DNA from: Parelaphostrongylus tenuis
Taxonomy: Eukaryota > Nematoda > Chromadorea > Rhabditida > Metastrongylidae
DNA length: 64,000 bases
Assembly: GCA_019055375.1 (NCBI GenBank)
Contig: JAHQIW010000766.1
Span: 1-64,000 of the forward strand
Direction of reading: 5' to 3'
The stretch's first letter is position 1. The number at the start of each line of letters is the position of its first letter. Made by a program: the position numbers and the translations under genes. Of the stretch, positions 36,250-49,000 are shown in pieces. The notes under the pieces are model-generated. The model was given only the letters and a program-made list of their open reading frames with translations. It was not told where the DNA came from and ran no database searches.

Positions 36250-37330
36250 GGTAACCAAACAAGTTCTTAGAATAATGAGAACTGCTTTTTTCACTCTGTG
36301 CTAGTATACAATGCTTCTTTGATCTATCCAGCCAGACATTTTCTTCACTATGATTATTTTTTGAGACTTTTTCGATAGTTGTTAATAAGAAATCTCCAAA
36401 GCACTGACAAATCTATCAAGGCTCAGAGCTACTTTTGTACCACCGTTACTTGTTCCTCTGATCCGTCGAAGTTGTCCACAGAACAGTCTAGAGGTCTTCA
36501 TGCAGATTGTACGAATGGGAATGCTAAAAACTGGAAAATAAGCTAGTTAAATAATTGAGGCCGTATGTAGCGATTCGCAGTCCACCACAACCCTTTTTCA
36601 AAACTACTAACTTTCATATTCAATAGTACGAAAGGCAGTCGAATCATAGCCTCAGTGCAAGGTTCCTCTTATCGTATTGAAGAGACGAATTGCTAAAAAT
36701 CTAGCTTTAAAGTCGCAAAACAATCTAGAATTGAAGAGCTTTTACGTCTTTCTCCTACTTGTCCGCTTGTCGACAACTTGGAGAAAGATATGGCTATCCA
36801 GCAGCCTATTAAAGTGCTTTAGAAGTTGAGAACATAAAATATACAAGTAATAGTCGCCTTAGATAAACTTTCAAGCTGACACATCAGCATGGGGTTGCGC
36901 AATCAGCAGAGGCCACTTACTAAAGTACAAATTTGCAAATTTTGCAGAGATAGGCTTAAAAGGTCAGAGCTTTCGGCGCTCGCCATTCTTCTAGAGGAAT
37001 GCGCCGTACACTCGATTTTATTAAGTATCAATAGAGGCAACACACTGCATATTCGGTCTACACACGCAATGGTCTACTGATGTAACGAATCGACTTTGCT
37101 ATACTCTCAAACAAACCTGATATCAATTTATCCGTCCCAGGGGGATGGAAGGCACTGAGAGTCTGAAATGCAGAGTCAATCCAACACTCAGTTTTGGTTA
37201 ATTATGCAAAGAGGGCAAAAAAAGGTCTAAGGAGAAAACACAAGCGCAATATTCCATACCTTTTATGGATGACCGTTTTACTCTTTTTTTTTACAAAGGA
37301 TTGGACCAGTTTTAAATAACTGTCGCCATT
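36250..37330. other. No gene identified
   Basis: An open plus-strand frame at 36889-37080 (VQICKFCRDRLKRSELSALA) has no supporting splice signals. Nothing else is recognised. Confidence 0.3.
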
Positions 37331-37339
37331 CCTCATCAC

Positions 37340-37710
37340 CAAACAAGCTGGGCTTAAAGTGTCTTAATTATTACTATGTCTGCTAAATTCGGAGGGCTCT
37401 GATGTTGGAGTAGTCAGAGTCCGAGGAGCACCAACGGAAGCAATATGTTCCATATCAAGACGACTTGCACTAGATTGCCAATTAAGAACCAGTAATCTCT
37501 CCACCGATTCGAGTTATCCTCTGCAAGACAACAGAACGTCCGACAAACAGCTATGAAATGAAGCAGGTTTCCATGAAGGGTTTATTGAGATGGATTGTAT
37601 CTCTATACGCATTCAAATGTCACAAAACCACAGCGACATCTCACTCTTTTTTGCTTTTAAGAAAGCCTTTCAACCCTCCGATGTCGAAATTGTAAGCTAA
37701 TAAGATTTTC
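37340..37710 (+). mobile_element. Decayed RTE fragment
   Basis: GAAGCAGGTTTCCATGAAGG (37560) then AAGAAAGCCTTTCAACCCTC (37660) parallel the RT blocks CAGGGTTCCGAAAAGGATTC and AAGAAAGCCTTTGATTCAGT of the 1-2484 copy, about 100 bp apart in both. Confidence 0.55.
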
Positions 37711-38264
37711 ATTGAGCAAATTGCTCTAGACAGGTCAGCCAAATATTTTCTAGAAAAAAAATTGAATAAACAACACCAGACATAGACCAAACATGAAGAT
37801 TTTTCACTGAAAAGGGACGAGTTTTTGATAATTGCTCAGTAGAACAACAATAAAGAATTGAAGGGAGTAAAATTGAAGAACAACATAGCTATAGACCTGA
37901 AATGAGGACGCGGACGAGTTTGAGAGTTTCCAAGGTATGAATTAGAGTAAAAAAGGATACCTACCCTCATGCCAAACTCTTTAATTTCTATGTTTTGAAT
38001 TTTTCAAGAGGCACATCGCAGAATATTGATCACTATATGAACACGATACATATGGGACCACTTTTATCAGGAGCATTGGCAAAATGGTCATGTTAGAAGT
38101 ATTGCATGTCGTGGAAGTGGCTTGGGAAGGTCAAAATCTGAACCACTTTGATGGTTTGAAAATATAAAAACCATAAAAGAGGCTAATATTTCCTCAGCTG
38201 TACTGAATGGATCAATCTAGAGCGTACGTGTGGATTTTCATTTCACTTTGATAGCATTATCTTG

Positions 38265-38640
38265 TAGTTTCATGTAGTGGCTAGTGGGTCGCGCACTAGA
38301 AATACTGGGTTACGAATCTCGACGTACCTATGGTTTTATTTCACATTGTATCCTGCTAAGAAAAAGGATAGGCAGTAAATGAAAATCAAAGCACTGTGAT
38401 TTTGATTACAGATTCAGCTTGACTGAGTTCAGTTCCGATAGTGCATACCGATAAGCGGACTAACGAACTCGACGGTGAAGTGAATTTACGTGAGCGACCA
38501 GAATTTGCGGGTTCGAAGTCCATTTGAGATTCCGAAGTTTTCTTGTACTTCAGTAATCTTGAGATTCGAATTTCACATCGTACTCTATCATGTGAAAGAT
38601 CATGGGTAGGCTGTAAATAATGAACCAAATATTCCATCAG
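38265..38640 (+). mobile_element. Tandem pair of tRNA-headed SINEs, family F5
   Basis: Two B-box-like blocks (GGGTTACGAATCTCG at 38310, GGGTTCGAAGTCC at 38510) are each followed by a similar tail. That tail is TATTTCACATTGTATCCTGC then AGGCAGTAAATGA, against AATTTCACATCGTACTCTAT then AGGCTGTAAATAATGA. Confidence 0.6.
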
Positions 38641-39193
38641 GATGAACTTTTGATCGCTATTTGGACTACACGTCCTGGCTAAACTGATTTCGCCATTCTT
38701 CTTAAATCATAGCAACGCTGCTAAACGCTGCGTGAGAGGAAAAGTGCACTGAAAATTACATTAGTCAATTTCCGAAAATTCTCTTATAAGACAAGTATGC
38801 ACTTATCCACTTATCTCTGTGTTGCTTTGTGGATTTCAAAACATAACGAAACCCTGAGGGATTGATCAGCTTCAAAATTAATACTCTACAGATTGCGAAA
38901 TAAATTCATCAATTTATTGGAACAATGACGTAGCATTATTGTGGGATTTTACGCAAACATTATCTTGCAGGTGATATCTTGATGTGTATAAAATCTACTT
39001 GTTTTTGGTGTATCTGAAGCAAACAATGCTATGGAGTACACTAACGTCTTGAACATAATGTCGTGATTACAAGAACTAGTCGTATGCATCGCATTTACTG
39101 GAGGCGAACTTGGAAAGATAAGAACGCAAGCTGATGGTTAGTCGCTGATATCATGGGTGATGGGCTATGACCAAGACTTATCCGGTACATGAG

Positions 39194-39200
39194 TATAAAA
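39194..39200 (+). promoter_or_regulatory. TATA-box-like TATAAAA upstream of the ground-like gene
   Basis: GAGTATAAAAGCGC stands out from its surroundings about 1.1 kb before the first supported exon. It is only a motif match. Confidence 0.2.
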
Positions 39201-40307
39201 GCGCAACTGGTAGAGCGATTGTTGCTACGCTGGTTCAGCTTTATATCAACTCTTTGGAAAGTTTCACATCAACTATTGTATTATTATGATTGTCTCTTGT
39301 CTGTTGCTTTTCAGTCGAAACACACTGAAATCAGTTTCGATTTCGTTTTAAGTGATCAGCTTTAACGTGACAAACTAATTTTCGATCGTCATTCTTTTGT
39401 TCGGTCCACAAAATGGGAAAAGACCTCAAATGTGCTTAAGGAGTTTTAGGTGCTGGTTTTCAAGGACCATAAATACCAACACGATACATCATGGATCAAG
39501 CTTATTGGAAACTATCAAAGCCTTACTTGCAAAAACCATTACTGATGATAATACTTGTGCACGATTTTGATAAAGTTCTCGGTGAACATTCTTGCACCAT
39601 AAGTCTTCAAGGCTGAGCGTGAAAAGTTAATAAACTGTAACGTGTTCCACCACTATTAATCCAATAGAATACTTCGAGATTCTTTATCTTTCTATATTTT
39701 CGAAGACTTTATATTACTGAAGGCACGGTTTGGGTTAATGTTATCCACGGAATACTTTTATTGAGCTTCGATCACAGAATGATGACTGTTTTTCGTAAGT
39801 TCGGCAATCTAGAATAGATACTCTGTTGAAGTTTATTGTTCAAAATGGAAGTGATTTAACAATATTTAACTTTATTTTCGACCTGGGCCATCTTTAACGG
39901 CTTTCCATCATGATGATTCCATTGGTTCACAAAAAAACTGGTACAAACTCTTCAAGGTAGGCTTAATAGTAATACCTCAAGCTTTTAAGAGCTACAGTAA
40001 ACTACTGTCAAACTCTTAACGAAATTGTCACGAAGCGTATTACTACGGCACTTCAAGCTCGATAAAGTACGAAAAGGAGAAAAAGTAAAGCGTTAAATGC
40101 AAATCTTAGGATATACTTACCTTTAATGTGAATGTTATGATTTTCTACAATATAGACTGTAGTACTGAGGTAGTTATCGAACAAGTTAAAAATAGCGATA
40201 CATCCACTTGATAGTACGCTCATAATTAATTGGCAAGCACATAGGATGTAGTTTGCCGAATGTGGTGTCCTAGAGTTTGGAATTTTACACTAATGTTTCT
40301 CTTTAAG

Positions 40308-43300
40308 ATTGGAAAATAACTGCGATGTGGTTGATTCTGATTGTTCTCTAATACGATACGTAAACGGTTCGCCGACGATGTGCCATTGCGCGAATGGACA
40401 ACTGGGAAGTGAGTTCAACATTCTTACGCCGGCCTTCCTTGTAGTGAATTACATTTTGATGGGCGTAATCGACAACCCGACAGAATCAATTGGTAGAATT
40501 ATTATAACCTTATAGTCATTCATGCCACTGACTAATATCTTTGAAATATCAAATTGTCCTCGGCCAGCTGATTGACTCACAGGAATTGCTGTTGTCTTGA
40601 AAGAACGCTATGTTTGAGGTAGCGCACACTCTTCTTAGCTAGAAAGGCCAAGAGCTGAACATACTCACACATTACTTAGCGCCCTTACTTCGGGATCACT
40701 GAAAAACCAATGTTCACGCAGCTTTCGCGACAGGCGACATGAGAGGCGCAGAAAAGATACTTTTATCCTTAAGACAATCCACACTTGAACAATTATGCGA
40801 AGTTTAATGAGTAGCGATAATTAGAAGAACTAGTGGAGCTTGTTCTCATGAGAGGCAGTCTTTCAAATTTCCAAGGAACGAACGGTAAATGAAGCTAGCA
40901 GACGCTTCTCTAGAATTTGTTGTCCAGATCATCGCTCTCTTCTAGAGAGCTTTATTTCTGCTCTTCTTTTGTTATAAAAGACCAAAAAAACTCCCAAAAC
41001 TGACTGTCCATCAACCTTGGTATACTTCAATAAATTTCCTGATTTACTTCTTTAAGCCAAACATAAGGTTTTACATTAATCTTTATTTGACAGCTGACGT
41101 TTCGGCAGTTCGCCTTCTTCAGAGGCTGGAAAGATCAAACTGCTCTCAATTCAATCAGTCAAACACCTCCATTACTTCATTTTTCTTACTTGCTACGGTC
41201 ACTGCACAATATTTAGTGACTTGTCCACAACCGCTACAGATGACTTGTCCAACAATGCAGTGTCCACCACACCCACCGTGTAATCCATTTCCGACGCTCG
41301 CTCCACTACCGACCGTCGCAGCTCAAGTAAGACTTATTTCTGAAACCACATGATGACGTGGTACGGCTAAATTGTGCTATACCATATTGATACTTATCAT
41401 TAAAGTGCTTCAAATGTGCTCATAACTGTCGGGTATAAATTGGCGGAGTAAGCGACCATTCATCTGGTTCCGAGTTTTGTTCTTTTACTCGATAATTCTA
41501 TACTTGAAATTCCTAGTAATTTCTTTTCTAGTAATTTCTGGTGATTTCATACTCGATATTTATAAGGGACGTCGCGGGATGGATGAAACCCGGGTCCGAT
41601 CCCCGCCTGAGGCCATGTTTGCTCACCACTCAATTCTCTTAGGTATATACGAATCATGATAACACTGCGAAGAATGTAGTTAAAATACTAGAAATTTCTA
41701 ACAGTAGTTAATTCGATGGCTGTCAGCTCATGTGGGTTCATAAAATGAAATCGCATACCCGACCAAACCTGTTAAAGGTTGGTGGCTGATAGCTAACATA
41801 GACTTGTTGAAGAATGGTGGTGGTGCAAATGTGCCTCGGTGGTGTAGTGGTAGAGCACACATCCTCGGTATGGATAAAGCGCTGATTCGATTCCTGCACG
41901 AAGCCGTGCTTTTGTTCATCACTCATCTTTTGAGTACATGCGATGATTTTATGTGATGAAATTTCTGGACTTTTTTTGGAAAGTCTGTAATACTATGATT
42001 CACAGCAGAAGTAAGCATGTAATTATGTACTTTGATTAAACCTTTTTCAAGGGATTAGTACAGTTTACGTTGCCTACGTTAGCACCATTCCAAGGAATTG
42101 CTTCCGCACAATCTACAGCATTACCTCCATTACCTCTGCCGCAGCCCGCAGCTGGACAAGAACCTCTGCAATCGTTCCAAAACAATCAGGTAGGCATTCG
42201 CCTTTTTCCACTCAACAAATGAACAGCTAGCACAGCATTTTATGATCTTTTATTGACGTAGTGCAATAAGCAATATCCATAAACTGACCCATACACACCT
42301 TTGAAACAACGAAAGGTGCTCAACAGTAAGCATCCGTCTTTATTTATTGATTAATTTTTTGTACTTACTTAGCAATTTGAAGCAGAGAAAAGCTATCAAT
42401 GATTCTCAAAATCACTGTTTTGGTGGCACCTGTATATCAGCGCATGTATAGCATAGTGGCTATGGGTGCAATGAACAAGTTGTTGGTTCGATCGCCCATC
42501 GATCCTCACTCACCTCCTTTCCATCCTGGGTCGGTAAATTTGTATCAGGCATATTTGGGGAGAAGAAACACTAGCTTGATAAATTGATAGAGGAGAGATG
42601 CATTCAATCACATCTATCAGTTTTAACTATCAAATGCGTGATGAATTCCCCCGAACTTGATCATTGCGGAGATCGTTATATAGTTGCCTTACTGCGTAAT
42701 GATGCGGTATTTCTTTGTTCATGTCTTACATCTCATTTGGTGATGCACTCTTTTTGTATATCATGAAAAGCAGAAAAGCAGTAGTTTTTTTTTCTTGAGC
42801 AGTTCCAAAGAGTTCGAAATAGTATTTAATGAATACTAGTGGTGCAATACAACAATACAGTGTAGTAATGCAGCATAAATAGTACAATAATCGTGGTGGC
42901 TTACGCTTCGATGAGGTTCGCCATCTTCAAAGCCTGGAAAGGTCAGATTGATTAGCAAATCATTCAGTCAAAAACCTCCTTAACCTCAGCAGGAAACGCA
43001 AGAAACGAATTTTGGGTCGCATAGCAAAAAGTTCATTTCAGAAACACTCACCGCTTAGAAGTTTCAGGTCTTTCAATTAATCATTGAAGACCACCCGTTT
43101 AGAGTTACTGCATAAGCGAGACTGCGCCTAGCTCAGGCCGGGAAAATTGGGTGAGCCTGAGGTATGGTGGCGAGATCACGCGTTATTACAGGGCACTCCT
43201 CTTTGCGGTTCATTTTTGGGCCTTTTCTATGTATCTAAAAAGTTTCTGTAGTCTAACGCGAAGAGGTTTTTTTTAATTACTGTGTGACTGACCGTTAATT

Positions 43301-45354
43301 TAACGTCAAAATCTGCTTCTTTGTGCATCTAAACCTTATGCGTGCCTAGTGGGATTTTGTGTTCGGGTTATGTTTACAGAAAAGCAATTTATAATTTCAA
43401 ACCACCAAATAAATATCTTTAGTATAACACCGCACAACAACAGCAGTTTCGACCAGAGCCACAAATGATCCCATCGCAACCACTACCACCTCCACCACCA
43501 CCGCCGCCCCCCGCACCAACGACTTTCGCATCAGGACAAGATGTACTTTCACAAGGTGTGCATTTCCCGAAAATATTCGATAGTGTGGAAATACAAACAG
43601 AGTGTGTAGAAGTAAAATGAACTCAAGAAGCTAATACTTGCTGCCGATTTTCACCAAACTAGTCATACCTCACTAAACATCGAAATGACGTGAAAATTTT
43701 TTTTAGAATCGCTGTTCAGCAGCTATAGCTTAATAAATTTTGTGAATAAAAGTGCAACAACATACACTTGAATAAAATAAATATATATAGACAGGTAAGA
43801 GTATGAAAACACGATAATTTGTTACAGTGAACATAGAGGCATCTAATCATGTGAGCGAGCCGAATCTTGTGGACTTGACGACAAAGGTTACCACCTTATA
43901 CAGCGAAAGGTGAATATTTTTAAAAAATTTCCGTTAATTTTGCATTCTTTCTTCCATATTCCATATAACCTTCACCTTCTGATTTTGCCTGTTTATGCTA
44001 CTTTATCAAGAGCCCATCAAATGAAAACAGTATTAAGTAATGCCGCAGCAGATGCACCTGATAATCTTTCTACAGAAGACTTGTACGATAAAATCGAACT
44101 CTACGAAAACCAGCCAAATAGTGAGCACCCATTTCTTGTTTTGGGGAGTTCTATGAAAGTTGTACTGAATTCCATAAGTAATCTTTTTCCATTTTCGATG
44201 GCTACCGAGTACCAACACGACGCGCATTGGCTTCTTCAGCAACGAAACCAGAAATCTTCACCAGCAAGTGCAATGATGATCGTCTAAAGAAACTCATCGT
44301 AGATGTGAGACAAACTAAATTGATAGAGATTTCACCGTTTATTAGGGATCATAATCAAAATTCAAAAACTGTTCATACATACCGCTAATCTACATTGATC
44401 TGTAGATTTGTTACCTATCAAATGACTAAACAAGTTGAAAGAAAAAGCTACTTTCGACCTTTTGTGAGAACGAAAAACACATCAGCCATTACTTTGTTGT
44501 TCTGTACAGAAAATTCATCGAATCTCTAATACTAGGCCTGTTATTGATGAATGCCCTGACGCGAAGATCTCTATTACTAATTCATCGTATTCTTGCATGG
44601 TCGCTGGATTTACCCATGGCAACTTAGCAGTGCTGTCACAGTAGACGTGAAACTTGTTTGCTTGGAATGACCCTGATCTCTTCTTACTTATTCCCCAAGC
44701 CCTATGCTGTATTGGGAATAATCGACGTGTACGGCTTAATTAGCATAGGATGCTCTCCATTATGCAGATGTTTAGAGTATGAGTCAACTCAACCTATCGG
44801 AGAAACAATGCACGTCAGTTGAATCCATCTGTGATACACTTTTAAACTTTCTCTTATTCACATGAGAATGCGCTACACAGTCTCATAACTATACTTTTCT
44901 TACTGAAAAACAAAATCGTTCCCTCTACCCCTAAGTCATACTTTCTACTTTGATACGATATGAAAGCATTCATTTTCTCAAAAAAGGATGTCTTTCCCAA
45001 AAGCTTGCTAATCCACTTACTAGCTAGTGTTATTTTTGTTTTGAAAGATTGAAGTGCTTCTTCTAGAACATCGACAGTGATCCGTCATCGTCAAAACGTA
45101 AAATACAGAAAGCGGCAAGTAGCCAGATTGGTGGATTATTCGATGTAATCTGTTCCAACCATGATTTTAGCTATTTAGCTAACACACAGGTAAATAAACA
45201 TTGGATGTGCCTTTCAAATTCATACAAATATATACATGCATAAATACATACCACGCATAACAAACATATATACACACGCGTACACACACACAGCACACAC
45301 ACACACACACGACCACACACACACCACCCACACACCACACACACACACCACACA

Positions 45355-45385
<31 letters not shown>

Positions 45386-45767
45386 CCCACACACCACACA
45401 CACACACACCACACACCACACACACACACAAATCCAATACACAATACACATCACGCACGGTGCATTGAATTCGATGCGTATAACCTCTTAACTGTTAGTG
45501 CACCAACACCAAATTTCGTATCTTTCTTATCATCTGACTACGACACCTAAAACAGTCTCAAAGAAGCACTGAACTTCTTCTTTCATCTGCCTTATTCTTG
45601 ATCATTTCTTAAGTTAATGTCCACATAATCGTAATGAACACCGTTCGATTTTTGAAAATTGAATGAGATTCCTCAAGATTATACATTTTAACGTTTTATA
45701 GCTATTTTGCGAAGCCGGTAATGACTACGTCACGTGTTTTGCTTTTCTTCACTCACTGATGCAATAG
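40308..45767 (+). CDS. Ground-like (hedgehog-related) secreted protein
   Basis: Nine exons are inferred: 40308-40408, 41217-41326, 42064-42189, 43423-43555, 43828-43909, 44011-44120, 44240-44304, 45067-45189 and 45702-45767. All codon phases fit and there is no internal stop. A cysteine-rich start (CSLIRYVNGSPTMCHCANG) leads to TCPTMQCPPHPPCNPFP, then a Pro/Gln-rich linker including a nine-proline run. The C-terminal ground-like domain follows: FTSKCNDDRLKKLIVD, NIDSDPSSSKRKIQKAAS, GGLFDVICSNHDFSYLANTQ, LFCEAGNDYVTCFAF. It has the family's four spaced cysteines, opening with CND. Ground-like proteins are nematode-specific relatives of groundhog/warthog, usually secreted from epidermis and glia-like cells. 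The signal-peptide exon was not found. The first exon listed is the least certain, with a weak CTTTAAG acceptor. A (CA)n tract fills much of the last intron. Confidence 0.85.
41085..41178 (+). repeat. Solo piece of foldback family M2
   Basis: GACGTTTCGGCAGTTCGCCT then TCTTCAGAGGCTGGAAAGAT lies just upstream of an exon of the ground-like gene. The ATG-led frame starting at 41087 begins inside this repeat and is not a real start. Confidence 0.7.
41555..41660 (+). mobile_element. tRNA-headed SINE, family F4, copy 1
   Basis: GGGTCCGATCCCCGCCTGAG (B box) then TGCTCACCACTCAATTCTCT, sharing the tail pattern of copy 2. Confidence 0.55.
41825..41945 (+). mobile_element. tRNA-headed SINE, family F4, copy 2
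   Basis: CTCGGTGGTGTAGTGGTAGA (A box) and GCTGATTCGATTCCTGCACG (B box) are spaced as in a tRNA, followed by TTGTTCATCACTCATCTTTT. Acceptor-stem pairing is too poor for a functional tRNA call. Confidence 0.65.
42430..42545 (+). mobile_element. tRNA-like SINE, probable family F4 copy
   Basis: TATAGCATAGTGGCTATGGG (A-box-like) then TTGGTTCGATCGCCC (B box), followed by CTCACTCACCTCCTTTCCA. It lies in an intron of the ground-like gene. Confidence 0.5.
42895..42990 (+). repeat. Solo piece of foldback family M2
   Basis: GTTCGCCATCTTCAAAGCCT then GGAAAGGTCAGATTGATTAG matches the 7214-7547 arms. Confidence 0.65.
45280..45432 (+). repeat. (CA)n / CACCACA microsatellite
   Basis: About 150 bp of interrupted CA repeats in the last intron of the ground-like gene. 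Long Cys/Val or His/Thr frames across it are artefacts. Confidence 0.95.
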
Positions 45768-45845
45768 AGGAACCGGATTTTTGTTGAAGCGATCAGCAGA
45801 ACAAATTATCATTTGGAAAGTGTATGTATTAGATCTGATTCATCG

Positions 45846-45862
45846 AATAAAAATGCTTTATT
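45846..45862. terminator. Overlapping poly(A) signals for the two convergent genes
   Basis: AATAAA at 45846-45851 on the plus strand serves the ground-like gene, 79 bp past its stop. TTTATT at 45857-45862 is AATAAA on the minus strand, about 210 bp past the unc-60B stop. The two transcripts would overlap here. Confidence 0.5.
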
Positions 45863-46068
45863 GAACTGAGATAGAAAGAATATTTAGAATAGTATCTGGC
45901 AAATACACAGCAAAATGACCGAACAGCAAGCCAACGTCAATCTGACTACGATGACGATCTTCGACTTACGGACTTACGCAAACATACATCAGAAAATAGA
46001 AGAATTCGATGACAAAAAAAACAGCTATTCGATTGAGAACAAACGAGAATTGCCTTAAAATGGAGCAT

Positions 46069-49000
46069 TCAAGTCCTCTGGCTACTGACCAGCTCGTGCT
46101 TGATGGCTTTTTCATCAAGATCAGACAGGTCGGAGGCTTGAACCTAAATTGATAAGTTGCTTTCGGAAATCACTAATTTTTATCTAGTAGTACTATAATT
46201 GAAAAATCGTAGACAACAAATGAATTCGAAATACTATCAAATCGATTCGATCAAATGAAAAGTGTGAAACGTCTAATCTCAAACCCCAAATCCATTAAGC
46301 TTGAAATTTTAGAAAGTAGTCACTATTATGAAATTGAGTTCCTCTTTGAAAAAAGTTATAGCAGTTTCATTCGGATGTAAGGATTCCTGAGTTTACTGCT
46401 CTTCACCAGTGTAGTGGTGCTATAACAGATATCTAAAGGCTGAGTGATACGAAAAACTCTGAACCTCACGCGGGAGTTGAGCCGACGTTTGACCCATGCA
46501 AGGGACGCTAGTTAGCACTATACAAGGACCCTCGCTCTGCCATTACTTTTATTCAACATCGATACTGCCACAAATCAACCGTCAACGGATTTTGTCTGCA
46601 TTGTCTGATTTGGTCTCTCAGCTTTATATATCATTCGGCATTCTTGGATGAATTCTGTCAAATGTTTTACAGTCTTAGGACTAAAAATATCACATGTACT
46701 TGCTATTCGCAGATATACAACGTCATATTAGAACCGATAATTCGAATCCGATACCACACAGCCTTTCCTCCTCGCTGTAAAATGGATATGAAGATCCTCG
46801 ACGAGGACGTTTTGCATTCATCGGAGGAAATCTTCCTGTTGTGCTTGAAATTCATGAAATGACAACTCTACCTAAGAGCCACTAATTTGACTCCGATTGC
46901 TCACAGTCGCTCATTCTCGTTGTGGAAAAAAACGAAAATCCACAACGAGGACAACGACTATCCAAGAGTGTTCGTCTACATTACACTAATCGAACGAAAC
47001 TATATCTAACGTGGAAATAGAGTGTAATATGACAGCATTAAGCCTTCGACGAGAAACTGACCACCGTAAACTCGCTTTAATGACCGAAACTAGCGACGTG
47101 TTTAGCATTACTAGGATCGACATTTTATTGATGGTAATACTAAAGATTTCACTATCGCTCCTCTGCTTTTAGACGGCGTCAAATGAAGAAACAAACTCTT
47201 TCGCTGGACAAAGTTTTACACTTTTAGCAATCATACAGTTGCTTGAATCTCTGACTTCTCCACTACTTGGCTTTTTTGAAAAAATTTTTTTTTCCAATAT
47301 TGTTGCATGAAATAAACATTTGTGTTTCACATAAGCATATTTCTCGCAAGATAGAGCTCTTTTCTCGACTTATAAGTAACTATTTGATACATGGGTTTTG
47401 ACGATTTCAACGCTGTGCTTACTTTGTGGAAAGAATCGTCGTAATGCAGTGTGACACAAAAAATAAATCGAGTTTCATATACGCGGCCCGTTTGTCTGTT
47501 GGCTGATGCGTGGAATAAGTGTCTGCGGCCATGGATTCGACATGGCGTTCCGCGATCGATCGATCGATCGCCTTGGCGGGAGTCATGTGTGGAGTGCAAT
47601 TTTTGTTGTTTGATTTGAGATTTTTCACCACTTTGAAAGAAGCTCTAACAAAAAAGCATGCCTCGGATACTATAAAATTTGCTCTACACGTTCATATGCT
47701 TTTCGTGCTCCCACAAATCATACGCGTGATAGAAATGAAGGCGCACGGGAGGTGTGAAAGATAATTTTATTTTGTACGCTACAGAGCTGTGAAGGGTTCT
47801 TTTCAAAACACGGCCATGTAGCGCTCTAGCCAGAGATTAAGCTTTCGCATGATTACTAGCATTCTTATGGAAAATTGGTACAACAAATAGAGGTGGGATA
47901 CTCATTTGTCACCGCCCAGTAGAAAAGATTCCATAAATGAACTTTCACAGAACTTCAAAAAAATCTCCAAATAAAGAGATTGTTTACATCACGACTGCTC
48001 TTTTTCGACGATGACTTTTCGTGTTAAGGTCAGAAGTGTAATGGAAGTAATCCAGCCCTAGATGAGCATCTTACGAACTGAAAAGGATTTCAACACGTTC
48101 ATATTGAAGCCCGACTAGAAAGAAAACAAAAAGTGCGTCATCATTTCCATCATGACAAGCTGGGATGTGTTAACAACATGGGAGATTCCTCATCATGGAT
48201 TTTGAGATTACATGAACAAAAGATCTCACCCAAGCAACAAACTTTCAGTCAGATGGAAATTGCGTTGTGGTCAAAATGATGCTTCGGGATAAATGCGATT
48301 CAAGTATTCGAGTGCTCAAGTTTTCATATGTCAGTAACGCCACCCTAACAAGTAATGGGTTGTTATACTTGTCATCAAAAATCTTTCAAACCAAAGGAAA
48401 ACACTTGAAAAAACCGATGGTATCGCTTTGAATTGAGCATTTTTTGTACGAAAAAAGATACCTGCATTAGCGATTCAAGACCCAGTGTGGCTTTCAAAGC
48501 GCGCACCGAGGATGCGTACAGCATTCGACGACGTACTGGGGCTTCATCGGGACAACTAAAACAACAAAGCTTCCACTTAAACGAAATAAATGATCAACAG
48601 ACGATGAAAGATCAGAATTTTTTGGTAAAATTACATGACTAACTCACTATTGAACAAAAATGACTTTATTCAGCTTACTGCCACCTTCTGTACCTTGCCT
48701 TTGTACTTGCACTTCTACATCTACAGCAGCATATCTGTAAAATTTCTCAAATAATTTCACAACTCACATGGTCGGTCAGCTCTTCAATCTCACTACACAC
48801 CTGCATTCTTTGCCTCCATCGACAGCTTTCCTCAGCTCTTCGATAAATTCGGAATACGGTGCACCTTTGTCACCGACTTTCTCCACTACGATCGCAGTAT
48901 CATTTTTATCGATCTGTAAGATCATCTGTGAGCTTTAAAATACACAAGAAATATACGTTGCTGAAAGTTCACTTGATCAAATTTCATTCATCAAATATAA

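Noticed and set aside
41087..41216. ATG-led frame with a signal-peptide-like FFLLATVTAQ
   Set aside because: It starts inside an M2 repeat. The real exon is better entered at 41217 after ATATTTAG, in phase with the exon ending at 40408.
41825..41900. Functional tRNA gene
   Set aside because: A and B boxes are good but the acceptor stem does not pair well and the sequence continues into a SINE tail shared with a nearby copy.
44121..44287. Open frame continuing to a stop at 44287 as the end of the ground-like gene
   Set aside because: Splicing at AATA|GTGAGC and CTTCTTCAG|CA gives the conserved ground-like domain instead. The read-through peptide has no family features.
45171..45550. Long Cys/Val-rich and His/Thr-rich open frames
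   Set aside because: They are translations of the (CA)n microsatellite in an intron.
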